Assembly: GCA_903907865.1 (NCBI GenBank)
Contig: CAIVPR010000097.1
Span: 62,001 to 126,000 of the forward strand
DNA: 64,000 bases
Source of the DNA: an uncultured Acidobacteriia bacterium
GTDB lineage: Bacteria; Acidobacteriota; Terriglobia; Bryobacterales; Bryobacteraceae
Direction of reading: 5' to 3'
Below, piece by piece: positions 43,329 to 54,615 of this stretch (position 1 is the first letter of the stretch; each line of letters begins with the position of its first letter). The notes below the pieces were generated by a model that saw only the letters and a program-made list of their open reading frames with translations, ran no database searches and had not been told where the DNA came from. A program made the position numbers and the translations under genes.

Positions 43329-44125
43329 CCCGTATCGGTCAATTGTTTGAACGCCTGAAGGCGGAAAACCGCTGCGGCATGATCGCGTACCTGACCGCTG
43401 GCGACCCCACCCCGGACGCAACTCCCGGCTTGGTCGCCGCACTCGAACGCGGCGGAGCCGACCTGATCGAGCTGGGCGTCCCGTTCTCCGACCCCATTGC
43501 GGACGGTCCGGTGATCCAACTCGCTGGCGAACGCGCGCTCAAGGCCGGTACGACTTTGGCGCGGGTGCTGGAGATCGCCAAGGAGATCCGCAAAACCTCC
43601 GAGGTCCCTCTCCTCCTGTTCACCTACCTGAACCCGGCGCTGAAGTACGGTTTCGAGCGGCTGGCGCATGACGCGAAGGCGGCGGGAATCGACGGCTGCC
43701 TGCTGACCGACGCCAGCGTCGAGGAAGCGGGCGAGTACGTCAAGCAAATGCGCGCGGCGGGTCTCGACACCGTGTTCCTCGCCGCCCCCACCAGCACCGA
43801 GGCGCGGCTGAAGCTGGTCGCCGAGTATTCCAGCGGCTTCGTGTACATGGTTTCGCGGACCGGCATAACCGGCGAGCAGCAGAACATTTCCGATTCCGCG
43901 ATTCCGCTGGTGGAGCGGATGCGCGCCCACACGGACCTTCCACTCGCGATGGGCTTCGGCATCTCGACGCCGGAACACGTGGCGGCGTTCGTCGGCAAGG
44001 TGGAAGCGGTGGTGGTCGGCAGCGCCATCGTGCGCCAGATCGAACGCGATCCGGCCGGTGTGGAAGAATTCATGAGGGAGTTGGCGCGGCCGCTCGGCAA
44101 AACCGGCGCGGGCGCGATATCGTAA
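43325..44125 (+). CDS. trpA: Tryptophan synthase alpha subunit
   Basis: TIM-barrel lyase that releases indole from indole-3-glycerol phosphate and channels it to TrpB. The 266-residue product shows [44 protein letters not shown] with catalytic Glu and Asp, and [28 protein letters not shown]. The ATG overlaps trpB by 4 bases. Confidence 0.96.
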   Translation: MTRIGQLFERLKAENRCGMIAYLTAGDPTPDATPGLVAALERGGADLIELGVPFSDPIADGPVIQLAGERALKAGTTLARVLEIAKEIRKTSEVPLLLFTYLNPALKYGFERLAHDAKAAGIDGCLLTDASVEEAGEYVKQMRAAGLDTVFLAAPTSTEARLKLVAEYSSGFVYMVSRTGITGEQQNISDSAIPLVERMRAHTDLPLAMGFGISTPEHVAAFVGKVEAVVVGSAIVRQIERDPAGVEEFMRELARPLGKTGAGAIS

Positions 44126-44130
44126 ATCCG

Positions 44131-44439
44131 ATGCTGGAACTAACAGAAGCGCAATCCGCCCTCGCCCAATGCCGGGCCGGAATCGACCAGGTCGACGTCA
44201 AGATCCTCGCGCTCTTGAATGAGCGGACAACCATCGTGGAAGAGGTCGGGCGCATCAAACAACAGGCGCAGCTGCCGGTGTACGAGCCGAACCGGGAGGA
44301 GAAGGTCTTCCTCAACGTGACGTCGAACAACCACGGGCCGCTGCCGAACGACGCGGTGCGGCGGATTTTCGAGCGGATCATCGACGAAATGCGGAAGGTC
44401 CAGCGCGACCGTATGCAGGGGAGTGGTGCAAGCCAGTGA
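44131..44439 (+). CDS. Chorismate mutase, AroQ type
   Basis: The 102-residue all-helical protein (CRAGIDQVDVKILALLNERTTIVEEVGRIKQQAQLPVYEPNREEKVFLNV...) matches the AroQ fold: conserved Arg in helix 1, Lys in GRIKQ, and R/E in PNREE. It converts chorismate to prephenate for tyrosine and phenylalanine. It lies 5 bp after trpA and its stop overlaps tyrS by 4 bases. Confidence 0.88.
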   Translation: MLELTEAQSALAQCRAGIDQVDVKILALLNERTTIVEEVGRIKQQAQLPVYEPNREEKVFLNVTSNNHGPLPNDAVRRIFERIIDEMRKVQRDRMQGSGASQ

Positions 44440-45713
44440 GCGATTCGTTTCTTGAAGAGTTGCGGTGGAGGGGGTTCCTAGAATCCACCACCGGCGACGA
44501 CCTCGACCAGTTTCTAAGCGCGGCCCGGCGCACCATGTACGTCGGTTTCGACCCGACCGCCGACAGCCTCCATTTGGGTAGCCTGATTCCGGTCATGGCG
44601 CTGGCGCATGCGCAGCGGCACGGCCACAAGCCGCTGGTGCTAGTGGGCGGCGGGACGGGCTTGATCGGCGACCCGTCGGGCAAGGGTTCCGAGCGGACTC
44701 TGCTGACGTTGGAGCAGACGGCCCGCAACGCCGAGGCGATCGGCAGGCAGCTTTCGCGATTCTTCGACCTCTCGTCGCCCGACAAGGCTCTGGTGCTGAA
44801 CAACGCCGACTGGCTGCTGCCGCTGGACCTGCTGGGTTTCCTGCGCGACATCGGCAAGCACTTCTCGGTCAATGAAATGATCAAGCGGGACTCGGTGCGG
44901 ACGCGTTTGGAAGAGCGCGACCAGGGCATTTCGTACACCGAGTTCAGCTACATGCTGCTGCAGGCGTACGATTTCTACCACCTGTTCCAGCACCAGGGCT
45001 GCGAGATCCAGATGGGCGGCAGCGACCAGTGGGGGAATATCCTGTCAGGCCGCGAACTGATCCGGCGGATTCTGGGTGGACGGAGCGAGGGCATCACGTT
45101 CCCGCTGCTGACGACCTCGACCGGCAAGAAGTTCGGCAAGACCGAGGAAGGCGCGGTTTGGCTGGATGCGGCGCGGACGAGCCCGTATCAGATGTACCAA
45201 TATTGGCTGCAGACCGCGGATTCGGACGTGGTCAAGTATTTGAAGCTGTTCACGTTCCTCGACCAGGCGGCAATTGCGGAGTTGGAAGTCGCGGTTGCGG
45301 AGAACCCGTCGGCGCGGCAGGGCCAGCGGGTGCTGGCGGCGGAGTGCACGGGGATCGTGCATGGTGCCGAGGCAGTGAAGTCGGTCGAGGCCGCGAGCCG
45401 GATTCTCTTCGGGGAATGGGCCGATTCGCCTTCGCCGGACGTGGTGGAGATGCTGGCGCGGGAAGTGCCGGTCACATCGATTCCGCGCGCGGAGTTGGAG
45501 GCGGGAATCGGGCTGGTCGATCTGCTGGTGCGGTGCGGGATTGCGGATAGCAAGGGCGCGGCGCGTAAGTTGATCGAGGGTGGCGGCATATCCCTGAGTA
45601 ACGTGCGGCAGACCGTGGTGCATCGGAGCGTGTCGGCAGCGGATTTGAGCTGGGGCGACGCGTTGATGCTGCGGGCGGGCAAGAAGAATTACCGGTTGGT
45701 CCGGGCAATCTAG
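44436..45713 (+). CDS. tyrS: Tyrosyl-tRNA synthetase
   Basis: Class I synthetase. The 425-residue product has the HIGH-like motif [31 protein letters not shown], the tyrosine site [13 protein letters not shown], the KMSKS equivalent [14 protein letters not shown], and a C-terminal S4 RNA-binding domain ([30 protein letters not shown]). GTG start overlaps the chorismate mutase gene (GTGA). Placement in the aromatic operon links tRNA charging to tyrosine supply. Confidence 0.95.
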   Translation: MSDSFLEELRWRGFLESTTGDDLDQFLSAARRTMYVGFDPTADSLHLGSLIPVMALAHAQRHGHKPLVLVGGGTGLIGDPSGKGSERTLLTLEQTARNAEAIGRQLSRFFDLSSPDKALVLNNADWLLPLDLLGFLRDIGKHFSVNEMIKRDSVRTRLEERDQGISYTEFSYMLLQAYDFYHLFQHQGCEIQMGGSDQWGNILSGRELIRRILGGRSEGITFPLLTTSTGKKFGKTEEGAVWLDAARTSPYQMYQYWLQTADSDVVKYLKLFTFLDQAAIAELEVAVAENPSARQGQRVLAAECTGIVHGAEAVKSVEAASRILFGEWADSPSPDVVEMLAREVPVTSIPRAELEAGIGLVDLLVRCGIADSKGAARKLIEGGGISLSNVRQTVVHRSVSAADLSWGDALMLRAGKKNYRLVRAI

Positions 45714-45748
45714 TTCGTTGGGGTGGTAGGAAGGGTCCAAGGAAGAAC

Positions 45749-46762
45749 ATGTTAGTCGTAATGCAGGAAGGCGCCACGGAAGCGCAGATCCAAAAAATCG
45801 TAGGTCGCCTGATGGAGGACGGTTTCGACGTCCACCGTTCCTCCGGCGTGGTCCACACCGTCCTCGGCGGAGTCGGCGGTAAATCCCACTTCGACACCGG
45901 CATCATATCCGTGATGGACGGCGTCAAGGAAGTGCACCGCATCGTCTCCCCCTACAAGCTCGCCGCCCGCGCCTTCAAGCCCGAAGGCTCCATCATCAAA
46001 GTCGGCGACGTCGAGTTCGGCGGCGACAAGGTCGTCATCATGGCCGGTCCGTGCAGCGTCGAGAACCGCGACCAGATCGAGCGCTCCGCCGACATCGTGG
46101 CCGACGGCGGCGCGAAAGTCCTGCGCGGCGGCGCGTTCAAGCCCCGCTCCTCCCCCTACAGTTTCCAGGGACTCGGCGAGGAAGGCCTCCAAATGATGCG
46201 CCAGGCCGCCGACCGCCGAGGCCTCCTCGTCATCAGCGAGGTCATGGACGCCGCCCAGATCCAACTCCTCTCGGCCTACTCCGACATCCTCCAGATCGGC
46301 GCGCGCAACATGCAGAACTTCACCCTGCTGCGCGAACTCGGCAAAATCCGCAAGCCCGTCCTGCTCAAGCGCGGCCCGGCTGCGACCGTCGAGGAACTCC
46401 TCCTCTCCGCCGAATACGTCATGTCCGGCGGCAACTACGATGTCATCCTCTGCGAGCGCGGCATCCGCACCTTCGAAACCTACACCCGCAACACCTTCGA
46501 CCTCTCGGCCATTCCGGTCGTGAAGAAGCTCTCGCACCTGCCCATCGTCGGCGACCCCTCCCACGGCACCGGCCGCCGCGACATGGTCCCTTCGATGGCG
46601 CGCGCCGCGGTGGCCGCCGGGGCCGACGGCCTCATTATGGAGGTCCACCACGACCCCGACCATGCGCTCAGCGACGGCGCGCAGTCGCTCTTCCCGGAAC
46701 AATACTATGAACTGATGGGGCAGTTGCGGCTGATCGCGACCGCCATCGGCAAGACTATTTAG
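45749..46762 (+). CDS. aroF: 3-deoxy-7-phosphoheptulonate synthase (type I beta)
   Basis: First enzyme of the shikimate pathway. The 337-residue product has an N-terminal ferredoxin-like regulatory domain ([31 protein letters not shown]..., about residues 1-70) and a catalytic barrel with [68 protein letters not shown] and [12 protein letters not shown]. The regulatory domain suggests feedback control. It precedes tyrA by 1 bp. Confidence 0.94.
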   Translation: MLVVMQEGATEAQIQKIVGRLMEDGFDVHRSSGVVHTVLGGVGGKSHFDTGIISVMDGVKEVHRIVSPYKLAARAFKPEGSIIKVGDVEFGGDKVVIMAGPCSVENRDQIERSADIVADGGAKVLRGGAFKPRSSPYSFQGLGEEGLQMMRQAADRRGLLVISEVMDAAQIQLLSAYSDILQIGARNMQNFTLLRELGKIRKPVLLKRGPAATVEELLLSAEYVMSGGNYDVILCERGIRTFETYTRNTFDLSAIPVVKKLSHLPIVGDPSHGTGRRDMVPSMARAAVAAGADGLIMEVHHDPDHALSDGAQSLFPEQYYELMGQLRLIATAIGKTI

Positions 46763-46763
46763 C

Positions 46764-47582
46764 GTGCGGACGGTAGCAATAGCGGGCGTCGGCCTCATTG
46801 GCGCGTCCTTCGGATTGGCGCTGCGGAAAGCCGGGTTCCAGGGGCGGATCCTCGGCGTCAGCTCGCAGCGCAGCATCGACCAGGCGCTGGAGCGCGGTGC
46901 CATCGACCGGGGCGCGTCCCTGGAAGAGGCGTCGGGCAAGGCGGACCTGATCTTCCTCTCGCAGCCGATCTACGGGATTGTGGAAACCCTCGGCAAGCTG
47001 GACCCGCTGGTTCGACGCGACGCCTTGGTGACCGACGCGGGCAGCACGAAGACCGTGATCGCCGAGGCCGCGCGAAAGCACCTCAAGCGGTGCGCGTTCG
47101 TCGGCGGGCACCCGATGGCGGGCAAGGAACTGCGCGGCGCGGCGGCGGCGGACGGCGACCTCTTCCGGGGTCGGCCATGGATTCTGACCGAGGAACTGGA
47201 CCATCCGGTGGCGCGCGTGCTCCGGCAATGGATCGGGCTTTTCGGTGCGCGCGAGATCATCCTCGACCCCGAAACCCACGACCGACTGGTCGCTTGGGGC
47301 TCGCACCTGCCGCAGGTGGCGTCGACGGCGCTGGCGGCGGTGGTCGGGGATCTGTCGCCCGACTCGGCAAGGGTTGCCGGACCGGGACTGATGGACATGA
47401 CCCGGCTGGCGCTGAGTTCCTTCGACCTCTGGGGCGACATCCTCGACACCAATTCGGTGGCCGTCGGCGAGGCGCTCGATGCCTACATCGCCCGGCTGCA
47501 AGCGATCCGGGCCGATTTCGCGACCGAGTTCGGCAAGGGCGCGGAGTTCGCGAAGGGCCTCAGGAATCCGACAGGTGCTTAG
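46764..47582 (+). CDS. tyrA: Prephenate/arogenate dehydrogenase
   Basis: NAD(P)-dependent enzyme for tyrosine synthesis. The 272-residue product begins VAIAGVGLIGASFGLALRKAGF (Rossmann motif), with VTDAGSTKTVIAEAARKHL, FVGGHPMAGKELRGAAAAD and the helical dimerisation part HDRLVAWGSHLPQVASTALA. No ACT domain. GTG start 1 bp after aroF; last gene of the operon. Confidence 0.92.
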   Translation: MRTVAIAGVGLIGASFGLALRKAGFQGRILGVSSQRSIDQALERGAIDRGASLEEASGKADLIFLSQPIYGIVETLGKLDPLVRRDALVTDAGSTKTVIAEAARKHLKRCAFVGGHPMAGKELRGAAAADGDLFRGRPWILTEELDHPVARVLRQWIGLFGAREIILDPETHDRLVAWGSHLPQVASTALAAVVGDLSPDSARVAGPGLMDMTRLALSSFDLWGDILDTNSVAVGEALDAYIARLQAIRADFATEFGKGAEFAKGLRNPTGA

Positions 47583-48533
47583 CTCAGCGGGGACATCCAT
47601 AGTGTCCGGACAGCCTTGGTGTCGTCACAAATATGCAGTTCCGTTTTCGCTTCAGGAATGGTCAGTGCTTCTGGCGAGGCAGGAACCAGCTTCGGCGTCG
47701 GTCTCCTCTCTAGAGCTAGAATCGTATTATGCCCCTTCTTGCTGGTGCCCAACTCGGCCCTTACAAGATCCTAGGGAGTATCGGAGCGGGAGGAATGGGC
47801 GAGGTGTACCGGGCCAGTGACTCGCGCCTCGGTCGGGCTCAACCATCCGAACGTCCTCGTCGTGCACGACATAGGTGTCGAAGGCGACGTGACTTATCTA
47901 GTTTCCGAGTTGCTGGAAGGCGAGTCACTTCACTATCGACTGAACAAAGGCAAGCTACCGCCGGTCCGGGCAGCGGAACTCGGCCAACAAGTGGCTGCCG
48001 GACTCGCCGCGGCGCACGCCAAGGGCATCGCACCGCGATGTCAAACCCGCCAACCTTTTCCTCATGCGCGACGGTCGGGTCAAAATTCTGGACTTCGGCC
48101 TCGCCAAGACCGTCGACGAGGACACCACGCGCACCCTCGCCACCGAGGCAGGGGTCGTGGTGGGGACGGTGCCCTATATGTCGCCTGAGCAGGCGCGGGC
48201 AAACGCTCGATTCGCGCTCGGACTTCTTCAGCTTCGGCTGCTTCGTTTTCGAAATGGCCACTGGCCAGCGCGCCTTTCGCGGGCCGACGGCAGCGGACAC
48301 GGTGAGCGCCATTCTCAACCGCGATCCGATGACGGAGGCCCCGGCCGCCTCCGACCTTCCCCGGTTCTCGCTCGGATCATCTGGCACTGCCTTGAGAAGG
48401 ATCCGGACAACCGGTATCAATCCGCTAAAGACTTGTCTTTTGATCTTGAAATGGCGGCGGGATATTCTGGAATAACCCTCGCCAATGCAAGACCACCTGT
48501 GAGGCCGGGCAGGCTTTTCCGGTTAATCTTCAG

Positions 48534-49932
48534 AAGTTCAGCAAAAATGGAGGGAGGGCCAAGCTGGGAACTGACAGTCCGTTAGCGGCGGAGAGACAGG
48601 AGAAGCCTAGGATGGCCCGAAAGCAGGATAGCGCAATTGCGCGGAGAATGAAAGAGGAGTTGCGGGAGATGGTGGCCGGGGCCGGGGACTTTTTAAAGGC
48701 CCATGTAGCCGGGACGGTGCAACAGGTGCTGGAAGGGGAAATGGACGAGGCCCTGGGCGCGGGGAGGAGCGAGCGGACGACCGGGCGGCTGGGCTACCGG
48801 TCGGGACACTACGGGCGCACGCTGGTGACCCGTGTGGGGCGGATCGAACTGCGTGTGCCGCAGGACAGGCAGGGCCGGTTCCGGCCGGAGGTGTTCGAGC
48901 GCTACCAGCGGAGCGAGAAGGCCTTGGTGGAGGCAATGATGGAAATGTACCTGCAGGGAGTGTCCACCCGGAGCGTGAAGGCGGTGACCGAGCAGCTCTG
49001 CGGCCACGAGTTCAGCTCGTCGACGGTCAGCCGGATCGTGCAGGGGCTGGACGAGGACCTGGACCGGTTCCACCCGGCGACGGCTTGATGAGGAATACCC
49101 CTACGTGGTGCTGGACGCGCGCTACGAGAAGGTGCGCGAGTCGGGCTCGGCGTGCAGCCAGGCGGTGCTGGGCGCCATCGGCATCGACTGGGAAGGGCGG
49201 CGCAACGTGCTGGGAATCGAAATGGTGGAGCGGGAAAGCGCTTCCAGCTGGCGGGACTTCCTGCTCGGGCTCCGGGAACGCGGCCTGAGGGGCGTGCAGC
49301 TGGCAGCCAGCGACGACCACGCGGGCCTGAGACGCGCCATCCGCGAGGTGCTGCCGGAGGCCCTGTGGCAAAGGTGCTACGTGCACTTCCTGCGCAACGC
49401 GCTGGACCACCGGCCCCGCAAGGCCAACGACGAGTGCCTGACCGAACTGCGCTGGATCTACGGCCGCCGCAATGCCGACGAGGCGCGGAGGGACTTGTCC
49501 GCATGGCTGGCGAAATGGGACAAACGCCATCCGAAACTGTGCGCGTGGGTGGAGGAAAACATCGCCGAGACGCTGACCCTCTACCGACTGCCGCTGGAGC
49601 ACCACAAGCACATGAAATCCACAAATATGCTGGAACGGATCATGGAGGAACTCAAACGCCGGACCCTAGTGGTCAGGATCTTCCCGAACACGGCCAGTTG
49701 CCTCAGGCTGGTACGGGCCATCGCGGTCGAGATGCACGAAAACTGGATCGAGGCCACCCGCTACCTCAATATGGAACCGCTGAGGGATCAAAACAAGGAG
49801 TCGATCCGAAGTCTGGCCGAAGCGGCATGAAACGCCGCGCGCCACTCAGTGTCGGACAGGGGAAGCGGCTCATTCGCCGCCCCCTTCCCTGCACCCCTTC
49901 CCTGCTGGACCTCCAAACTTTTTGCTGAACTT
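48534..49932 (+). mobile_element. IS256-family insertion element
   Basis: About 1.4 kb bounded by a 14-bp perfect terminal inverted repeat, AAGTTCAGCAAAAA at the left (48534-48547) and its complement at the right (49919-49932); TGGAGG follows shortly inside both ends. It contains one transposase gene. No 8-9 bp target duplication is evident next to the ends, so flanks have decayed or the exact ends lie a base or two away. It is inserted in the kinase pseudogene between kinase domain and membrane helix. Confidence 0.75.
48612..49830 (+). pseudogene. IS256-type (mutator) transposase, frameshifted
   Basis: The first part (48612-49088) has the N-terminal DNA-binding region and GYRSGHYGRTLVTRVGRIELRVPQDRQGRF, SRIVQGLDEDLDRF. 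A one-base insertion near 49076 causes a stop at 49086-49088. The reading resumes in another frame (RRRLDEEYPYVVLDARYEKVRE..., open to 49830), with the DDE acids in VVLDARYEK (Asp), ASDDHAGLR (Asp) and NMLERIMEELKRRT (Glu), and CYVHFLRNAL. As written the transposase is inactive. Confidence 0.82.
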
Positions 49933-51765
49933 GACAAGCACCACTGCTTTTGCCGCCGGCGCTTGGTGTCTTCCTGTTTGCGGCGGCCGCGTTGGGTTGG
50001 TGGCTGCTGCATCCAACGGTCGAGGGACCTTCGTTCCGCCGGATGACATTTCGCCGCGGTGTGAGCCAAGCGGCGCGATTCGCCCCCGACGGCCACACGG
50101 TGATCTACGGGGCTTCCTGGCGTGGGAATCCGATCGAGATCTACAGCGTTGAGCCGGGCAGCCCCGAGAGCCGCCCGCTTGGTTATGCGCAGACAGGTTT
50201 GCTCGGCGTTTCGAGGAACGGGCAAATGGCCATGTGCGTGCGATGCGGCTTCATGGGTTTCATGACCAACGGAACCTTCGCACAGATGCCGCTCAACGGC
50301 GGCGCGCCACGGGAGCTTCGGGAGCGTGTCGCGTTTGCCGACTGGACGCCCGACGGCAAGATTGCGCTAGCTACCGCCGACACTCCGCATCGCTTGGAAT
50401 TTCCCGCGGGCAACGTTCTCTATGCGAGCAAGGGCACCGGATGGGTCGACGATCCACGCATCTCTCCGAGAGGCGACCGCATCGCGTTTGTGGACCACAT
50501 GTATTTCGGGGCGGACGCGACGATCTCCGTGGTTGACCTCAAGGGCACTCGGGCCGAACTCACCGGAAAGTTCGCCAGCGTGTTTGGACTAATGGACGCC
50601 GGACGGCAAAGAAGTCTGGTTCAGGGCTGACAAAGGCGTAACGCAAAGGTCCTTGTATGCCGTTACGACGGACGGTAAGCAGCGGCTGGTCTACAAGCTG
50701 CCCGGCGCCATGACGATCCATGACATCCAACGCGATGGAAAAGTGTTGCTCACGCGCGATGAATCGGGCATGGCAGTCGAGATCTCGGAATCCGGGCGAC
50801 GGTAGCAGCCGGGATCTATCTTGGATGGACTGGAGCACGATCAGCGACTTTTCTGCTGATGGAACCTTGATCACCCTCGACGAGTCCGGAGACGCCACGG
50901 AAGGCGCAGAAGGCGAGAGCCTCGTCTACATCCGAAAGACCGATGGCTCGCCTGCGGTTCGAATGGCGGCGAAGTCGTCAGCGCGCGCTCTGTCGCGTGA
51001 TGGCAAGCTTCTGCTGACGGCGGTGGACGAACAGAACGATACCAAGTCCGCCTTCGAACTGCTGCCTATCCGCCCCAGTGCGCCGATTCGAATCGAGACC
51101 GGTCTTCAGTCGCCAAGCACTCGTGTTGCCTGGCTTCCACAGCAAACGGATCGTCTTCGGGAAACGCGTCAAGGGGGCAAATTGCGGACTTGGGTGCAGG
51201 CGTTGGACGGCAAGCCGCAGCCAATCACGGCCCGAAGATGAGAGATTCGTTGTCCTGAGCCCAGACGGCGGCACTGTACTTGCAAGCGGGCCCTCAGGGT
51301 ATCTTCTGTACCCGTTTTGCGGCGGAGCGCCCCGCATGGTGCCAGGAATTCAGCCGAACGATTCCGTACTGGGATTTGTCGAGGTAGGCCAGGCGGTCTA
51401 TGTGGCGCTGAAGACTGAAAGGAGCCATATTTTTCGTCTCGATCTGGAGCGTGGACAGCGCGAGTTTTGGAAATTACTCCGTCCATCCGAGCCGGCTGGC
51501 GTAAGGAATATCCAGAATGTGCGCATTACCCCGAATGGAAGAACGGTCGCGATTGAGTTGTACCGGACGATCTCGAACCTGTACCTTGCGACGGGGATGA
51601 AGTAGGTCGCGCTGCAGCGGCTCCGTCGCGAGGTCGCTTGCGGCTGTGCCTGTCCCTGGAGATCTCTCCCCTCCCCCCACCTAAATTTTCCCTACCCCTG
51701 ACCGCGGATTCTCATAGTTGGCGATAACCCTGTAGACCGCACTTCATTCGTGCGAACGCAACAGT

Positions 51766-53111
51766 TCAGCTCCGTGCTTTGGCGGGTAGGAGCGAGGAGA
51801 CAGGCTGACCCGCGCGGTGTGAGCGGACGGCTTGTGTGACGTAGTCGAGCGGATTGCGGCGTTGGATGCGGCAGGTCCGGGTGGCGGTGAGAAGGCGGGC
51901 CATGGCTACCTCGCCGTCGGCGCTGCGGCTGCCGAAACTGGTTTTGCGCCACTGGACGGCGCACCGGAGGGCGCGTTCGGCGGAGTTGCTGGTTGGTTCG
52001 ACGCCTTCGTGCTTGATGAAGGCGAAGAACTTCTCATTGTGCTGGAACAACGCCCGCGCCAAGTTACGGACATCGCGGTCATCGCTGTCCAGGTTCCATT
52101 GGGCCAAAGCGACGAACCGCTTCTGGATCGGGATCGACTCTAGAACCAGTTGCCGGCGGGTCATGGGCGGTGCCGGCGATCCGCCCGGCGCGGAAGCGGT
52201 GCCAAAGGCGGAACAGTCGGGCGTGCAAGGACAACGCGTCCCGGCAAAACCGTTCGGCGTCGGTTGTTTTCGCGATTTGGAGGGTTCCGAGGATATTCCG
52301 CTTGAAGTGCGCCCAGCAGAACTGCAGAGTGCCCTTCTGGTACTTCCGGTAGGTTGGACCGCGGTCGCCGCAAAGAATCCCGGCGAAGGCTTCCCCAAGC
52401 AGCTTCACCAAAACCGCCGCACCCCGGCTGGCCGCCACTTTGTAGAAAACCAAAGCCGGAGCCACCAAGGCCCATCGCCACCGTCTTTCCCCGTTTGTCC
52501 TGTGCCCCGTCTCGTCGATGTTGAGAACGAACTCATTCCGGAGTTGCTCCTCCAGTTCCGCGCAGGGACTGGCGATGGCCCCGCTGGTTTCCTCCCAGCC
52601 GGCCTGCACGCTTGACCTGGGCGCAGGCCGGTGAACTACTTAGCTAGGACAAGTCCGGTTCTTCTCTGTGCCCGCGGTCAACTTAGTTTGATGCCGAGGA
52701 CTTGCTCCAGCAGGGCCCAAACCACACGGCGCGGGAGCCGGCAGACAACGGCGAGGTACGCGACCAGAGCCGTCAGTTCCGGCCCGAAATCGCCCGCGAC
52801 CTCCGGCGGCAGCGGTGCCCGCGTGTGCTTGCCGCATCCCGGACAGCACACCGAAGGGCACTGGTATTCGGTCACCAGCGGTTTGATGTACGGAAGCTCG
52901 GTGACCTGGTGCCGAGAAACCCTGCCGGTCCTGACGCCGCCGTCCCGCCGGCAGCGTGCCTTGGCAGTGGCCGCAGTGTTCCATGCAGGATCTCCACCAC
53001 CTTGTCGACAACGTCCGCAGGGACCGAGACGCGCACGCCACCTTCGGCTGGCAATCCGCTGGGCTGAACTGTTACCCTCTCTCGATACTTCCGATGGAAC
53101 CAACGGCACAC
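51766..53111 (-). pseudogene. IS66-family transposase relic
   Basis: Read on the minus strand, successive frames give CCPGCGKHTRAPLPPEVAGDFGPELTALVAYLAVVCRLPRRVVWALLEQVLGIKLS (zinc finger and start of the catalytic part), then ELEEQLRNEFVLNIDETGHRTNGERRWRWALVAPALVFYKVA and GILCGDRGPTYRKYQKGTLQFCWAHFKRNIL (DDE region), then FFAFIKHEGVEPTSNSAERALRCAVQWRKTSFGSRSADGE (catalytic Glu region). At least three frameshifts break it, and no tnpA/tnpB partners are present. The 160 bp to the left (51606-51765) hold nothing recognisable. Confidence 0.8.
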
Positions 53112-53157
53112 TTACGCTCGCGCGGGACGATGGTCTGCGGTTTAAGTCCCACTGCCC

Positions 53158-54615
53158 TCACCCCCACAGCCCCACCACAGGCTTCCCCTTCACCAACTCC
53201 CGAGGCTGGTTCAAATGGTTCAGAACCGTCGTATCCGGGTCAATCCCCAGCGCATAATACACGGTCGCCAGTAAATCATTCGGATGCACCGGCTTGTCCT
53301 TCGGCGACGACGCCGTCTGGTCCGACTCCCCGTACTGCATCCCGCCCGCGATCCCGCAGCCCGCAATGACGGCGGAATAGCAATACGGCCAGTGGTCGCG
53401 TCCATCCGGCGCGTTCGAATTCCCCGACGTGCTGACCCCAATCCTCGGCGACCGCCCGAACTCGCCCACCGCCAAAACCAGCGTGTCCTTCAACATCCCC
53501 CGCTGCGACATGTCCTCCAGCAGCGCCGAGAGGCCCCGGTCCAGCACCGGGCAGTGCAAATTCTTCAGCGGCCCGAAATTCGCCGCGTGCGTGTCCCACG
53601 AATCCACTTCCGGATTCCCGTTCGCCACTGCCGGCCAGTTCATCTGCACGAACCGCGTCCCGGCCTCGATCAGCCTCCTCGACAGCAGCAGCCCCTGCCC
53701 GAACGTCGTCCGCCCGTACCGCTCCCGCGTCTTGTCCGCTTCCTTGTTCAAATCGAACGCATCGCGCGCCTTGCCCGACAGCACCAGATCATACGCCTTC
53801 CCGTAATACTCGTCGATCGCGTAGCTCTCCAGCGCCTTCTCCAGAGCCGGCATCGACCCGTTGATCCCCTTCAGCAGCTCGAACCGGTCCTTCAGCCTCT
53901 GCGGCGAGACCTCCTTGCGGAGGGTCAGATCGTCCAACTGGATCGGCTTGTTCGGGTCCTGATACAGGCGGTAGGGGTCGTACGCCTTGCCGAGGAACCC
54001 GGCGGCTCCGCCCTTGCCGATCACTCCCGATTCCTGCAACGGACGCGGCATTTCGACGAACGGCAGTACCGGCTCCGTCGGCGGCTTGCGCTTGGAGATG
54101 TGGCTGCCAGCGGTGGGGAAGTCGGCGGGCGACGGCGGCTCGAGCTGCCCCGACGGCGACACCTTGTCCGGCGGATACCCCGTCAGCATCTGGTAGATGG
54201 CGGCGGTGTGGTTGAACAGGCCGTTGGGCGTGTAGCTCATCGACCGGATCAGCGTGGCCTTGTCCAATTGGTCGGCCATCATCGGCATGGTTTCGCTGAT
54301 GTGGGTGCCGGGGATTTTGGTCTTGATGCCCTTGAACTCGCCCCGGATGTTGGCGGGAGCGTCGGGCTTGGGGTCCCAGATGTCGATGTGGCTCGGTCCG
54401 CCTTGGAGGAAGACCATGATGACGGACTTCGCGGTGTCGAAGCCTCGGCTACCGGCCAGCGGACTGACACCGGTGGCGGCGGCGGCCTGCGCCTGCTGCC
54501 ACTGGAGGAAGTTCGCGAGGTTCAGGCCGAGCAGGCCCGACGACCCGACGCGCAGCATTTCACGCCGCGTAGGCCCTTCGCAATTGCGTCCGTTGCGTCC
54601 TGGAATCACCAGCAT
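53158..54615 (-). CDS. DUF1501 exported protein (sulfatase-like fold)
   Basis: The 485-residue protein has a Tat-type leader (TRREMLRVGSSGLLGLNLANFLQW) and the DUF1501 pattern: SVIMVFLQGGPSHIDIWDPKPDAP, GEFKGIKTKIPGTHISETMPMMA, IRSMSYTPNGLFNHTAAIYQMLTGYPP, WDTHAANFGPLKN, VGEFGRSPRIG, GRDHWPYCYSAVIAGCGI, HPNDLLATVYYALGIDPDTT. The family is related to sulfatases/alkaline phosphatases and is usually encoded next to DUF1549/DUF1553 proteins, as here. Substrate unknown. Confidence 0.88.
   Translation of the reverse strand: MLVIPGRNGRNCEGPTRREMLRVGSSGLLGLNLANFLQWQQAQAAAATGVSPLAGSRGFDTAKSVIMVFLQGGPSHIDIWDPKPDAPANIRGEFKGIKTKIPGTHISETMPMMADQLDKATLIRSMSYTPNGLFNHTAAIYQMLTGYPPDKVSPSGQLEPPSPADFPTAGSHISKRKPPTEPVLPFVEMPRPLQESGVIGKGGAAGFLGKAYDPYRLYQDPNKPIQLDDLTLRKEVSPQRLKDRFELLKGINGSMPALEKALESYAIDEYYGKAYDLVLSGKARDAFDLNKEADKTRERYGRTTFGQGLLLSRRLIEAGTRFVQMNWPAVANGNPEVDSWDTHAANFGPLKNLHCPVLDRGLSALLEDMSQRGMLKDTLVLAVGEFGRSPRIGVSTSGNSNAPDGRDHWPYCYSAVIAGCGIAGGMQYGESDQTASSPKDKPVHPNDLLATVYYALGIDPDTTVLNHLNQPRELVKGKPVVGLWG

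Larger units (their letters stand above)
47729..51605 (+). pseudogene. Ser/Thr kinase with beta-propeller domain, frameshifted and split by an IS
   Basis: Pieces of a single kinase can be followed across frames: [35 protein letters not shown] (glycine loop), then a deletion removing the ATP-lysine strand, [31 protein letters not shown], a damaged HRD region, [31 protein letters not shown], a changed-frame [18 protein letters not shown], and [27 protein letters not shown]. After the element at 48534-49932 comes a membrane helix (GVFLFAAAALGWWLLHPT) and a TolB/WD40-like propeller (FAPDGHTVIYGAS ... SRNGQMAM ... DWTPDGKIALAT ... SPRGDRIAFVDHMY), itself in at least three frames up to 51605. The kinase cannot be functional. 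Confidence 0.8.

Noticed and set aside
47583-47728. GGACA/TGTCC hairpin after tyrA as an operon terminator
   Set aside because: Only five pairs and no T-run; too weak to list.
49086-49088. In-frame TGA in the IS256 transposase as a second selenocysteine candidate
   Set aside because: The conserved protein resumes in a different frame, so a one-base insertion explains the stop; there is no Cys at this place in the family.
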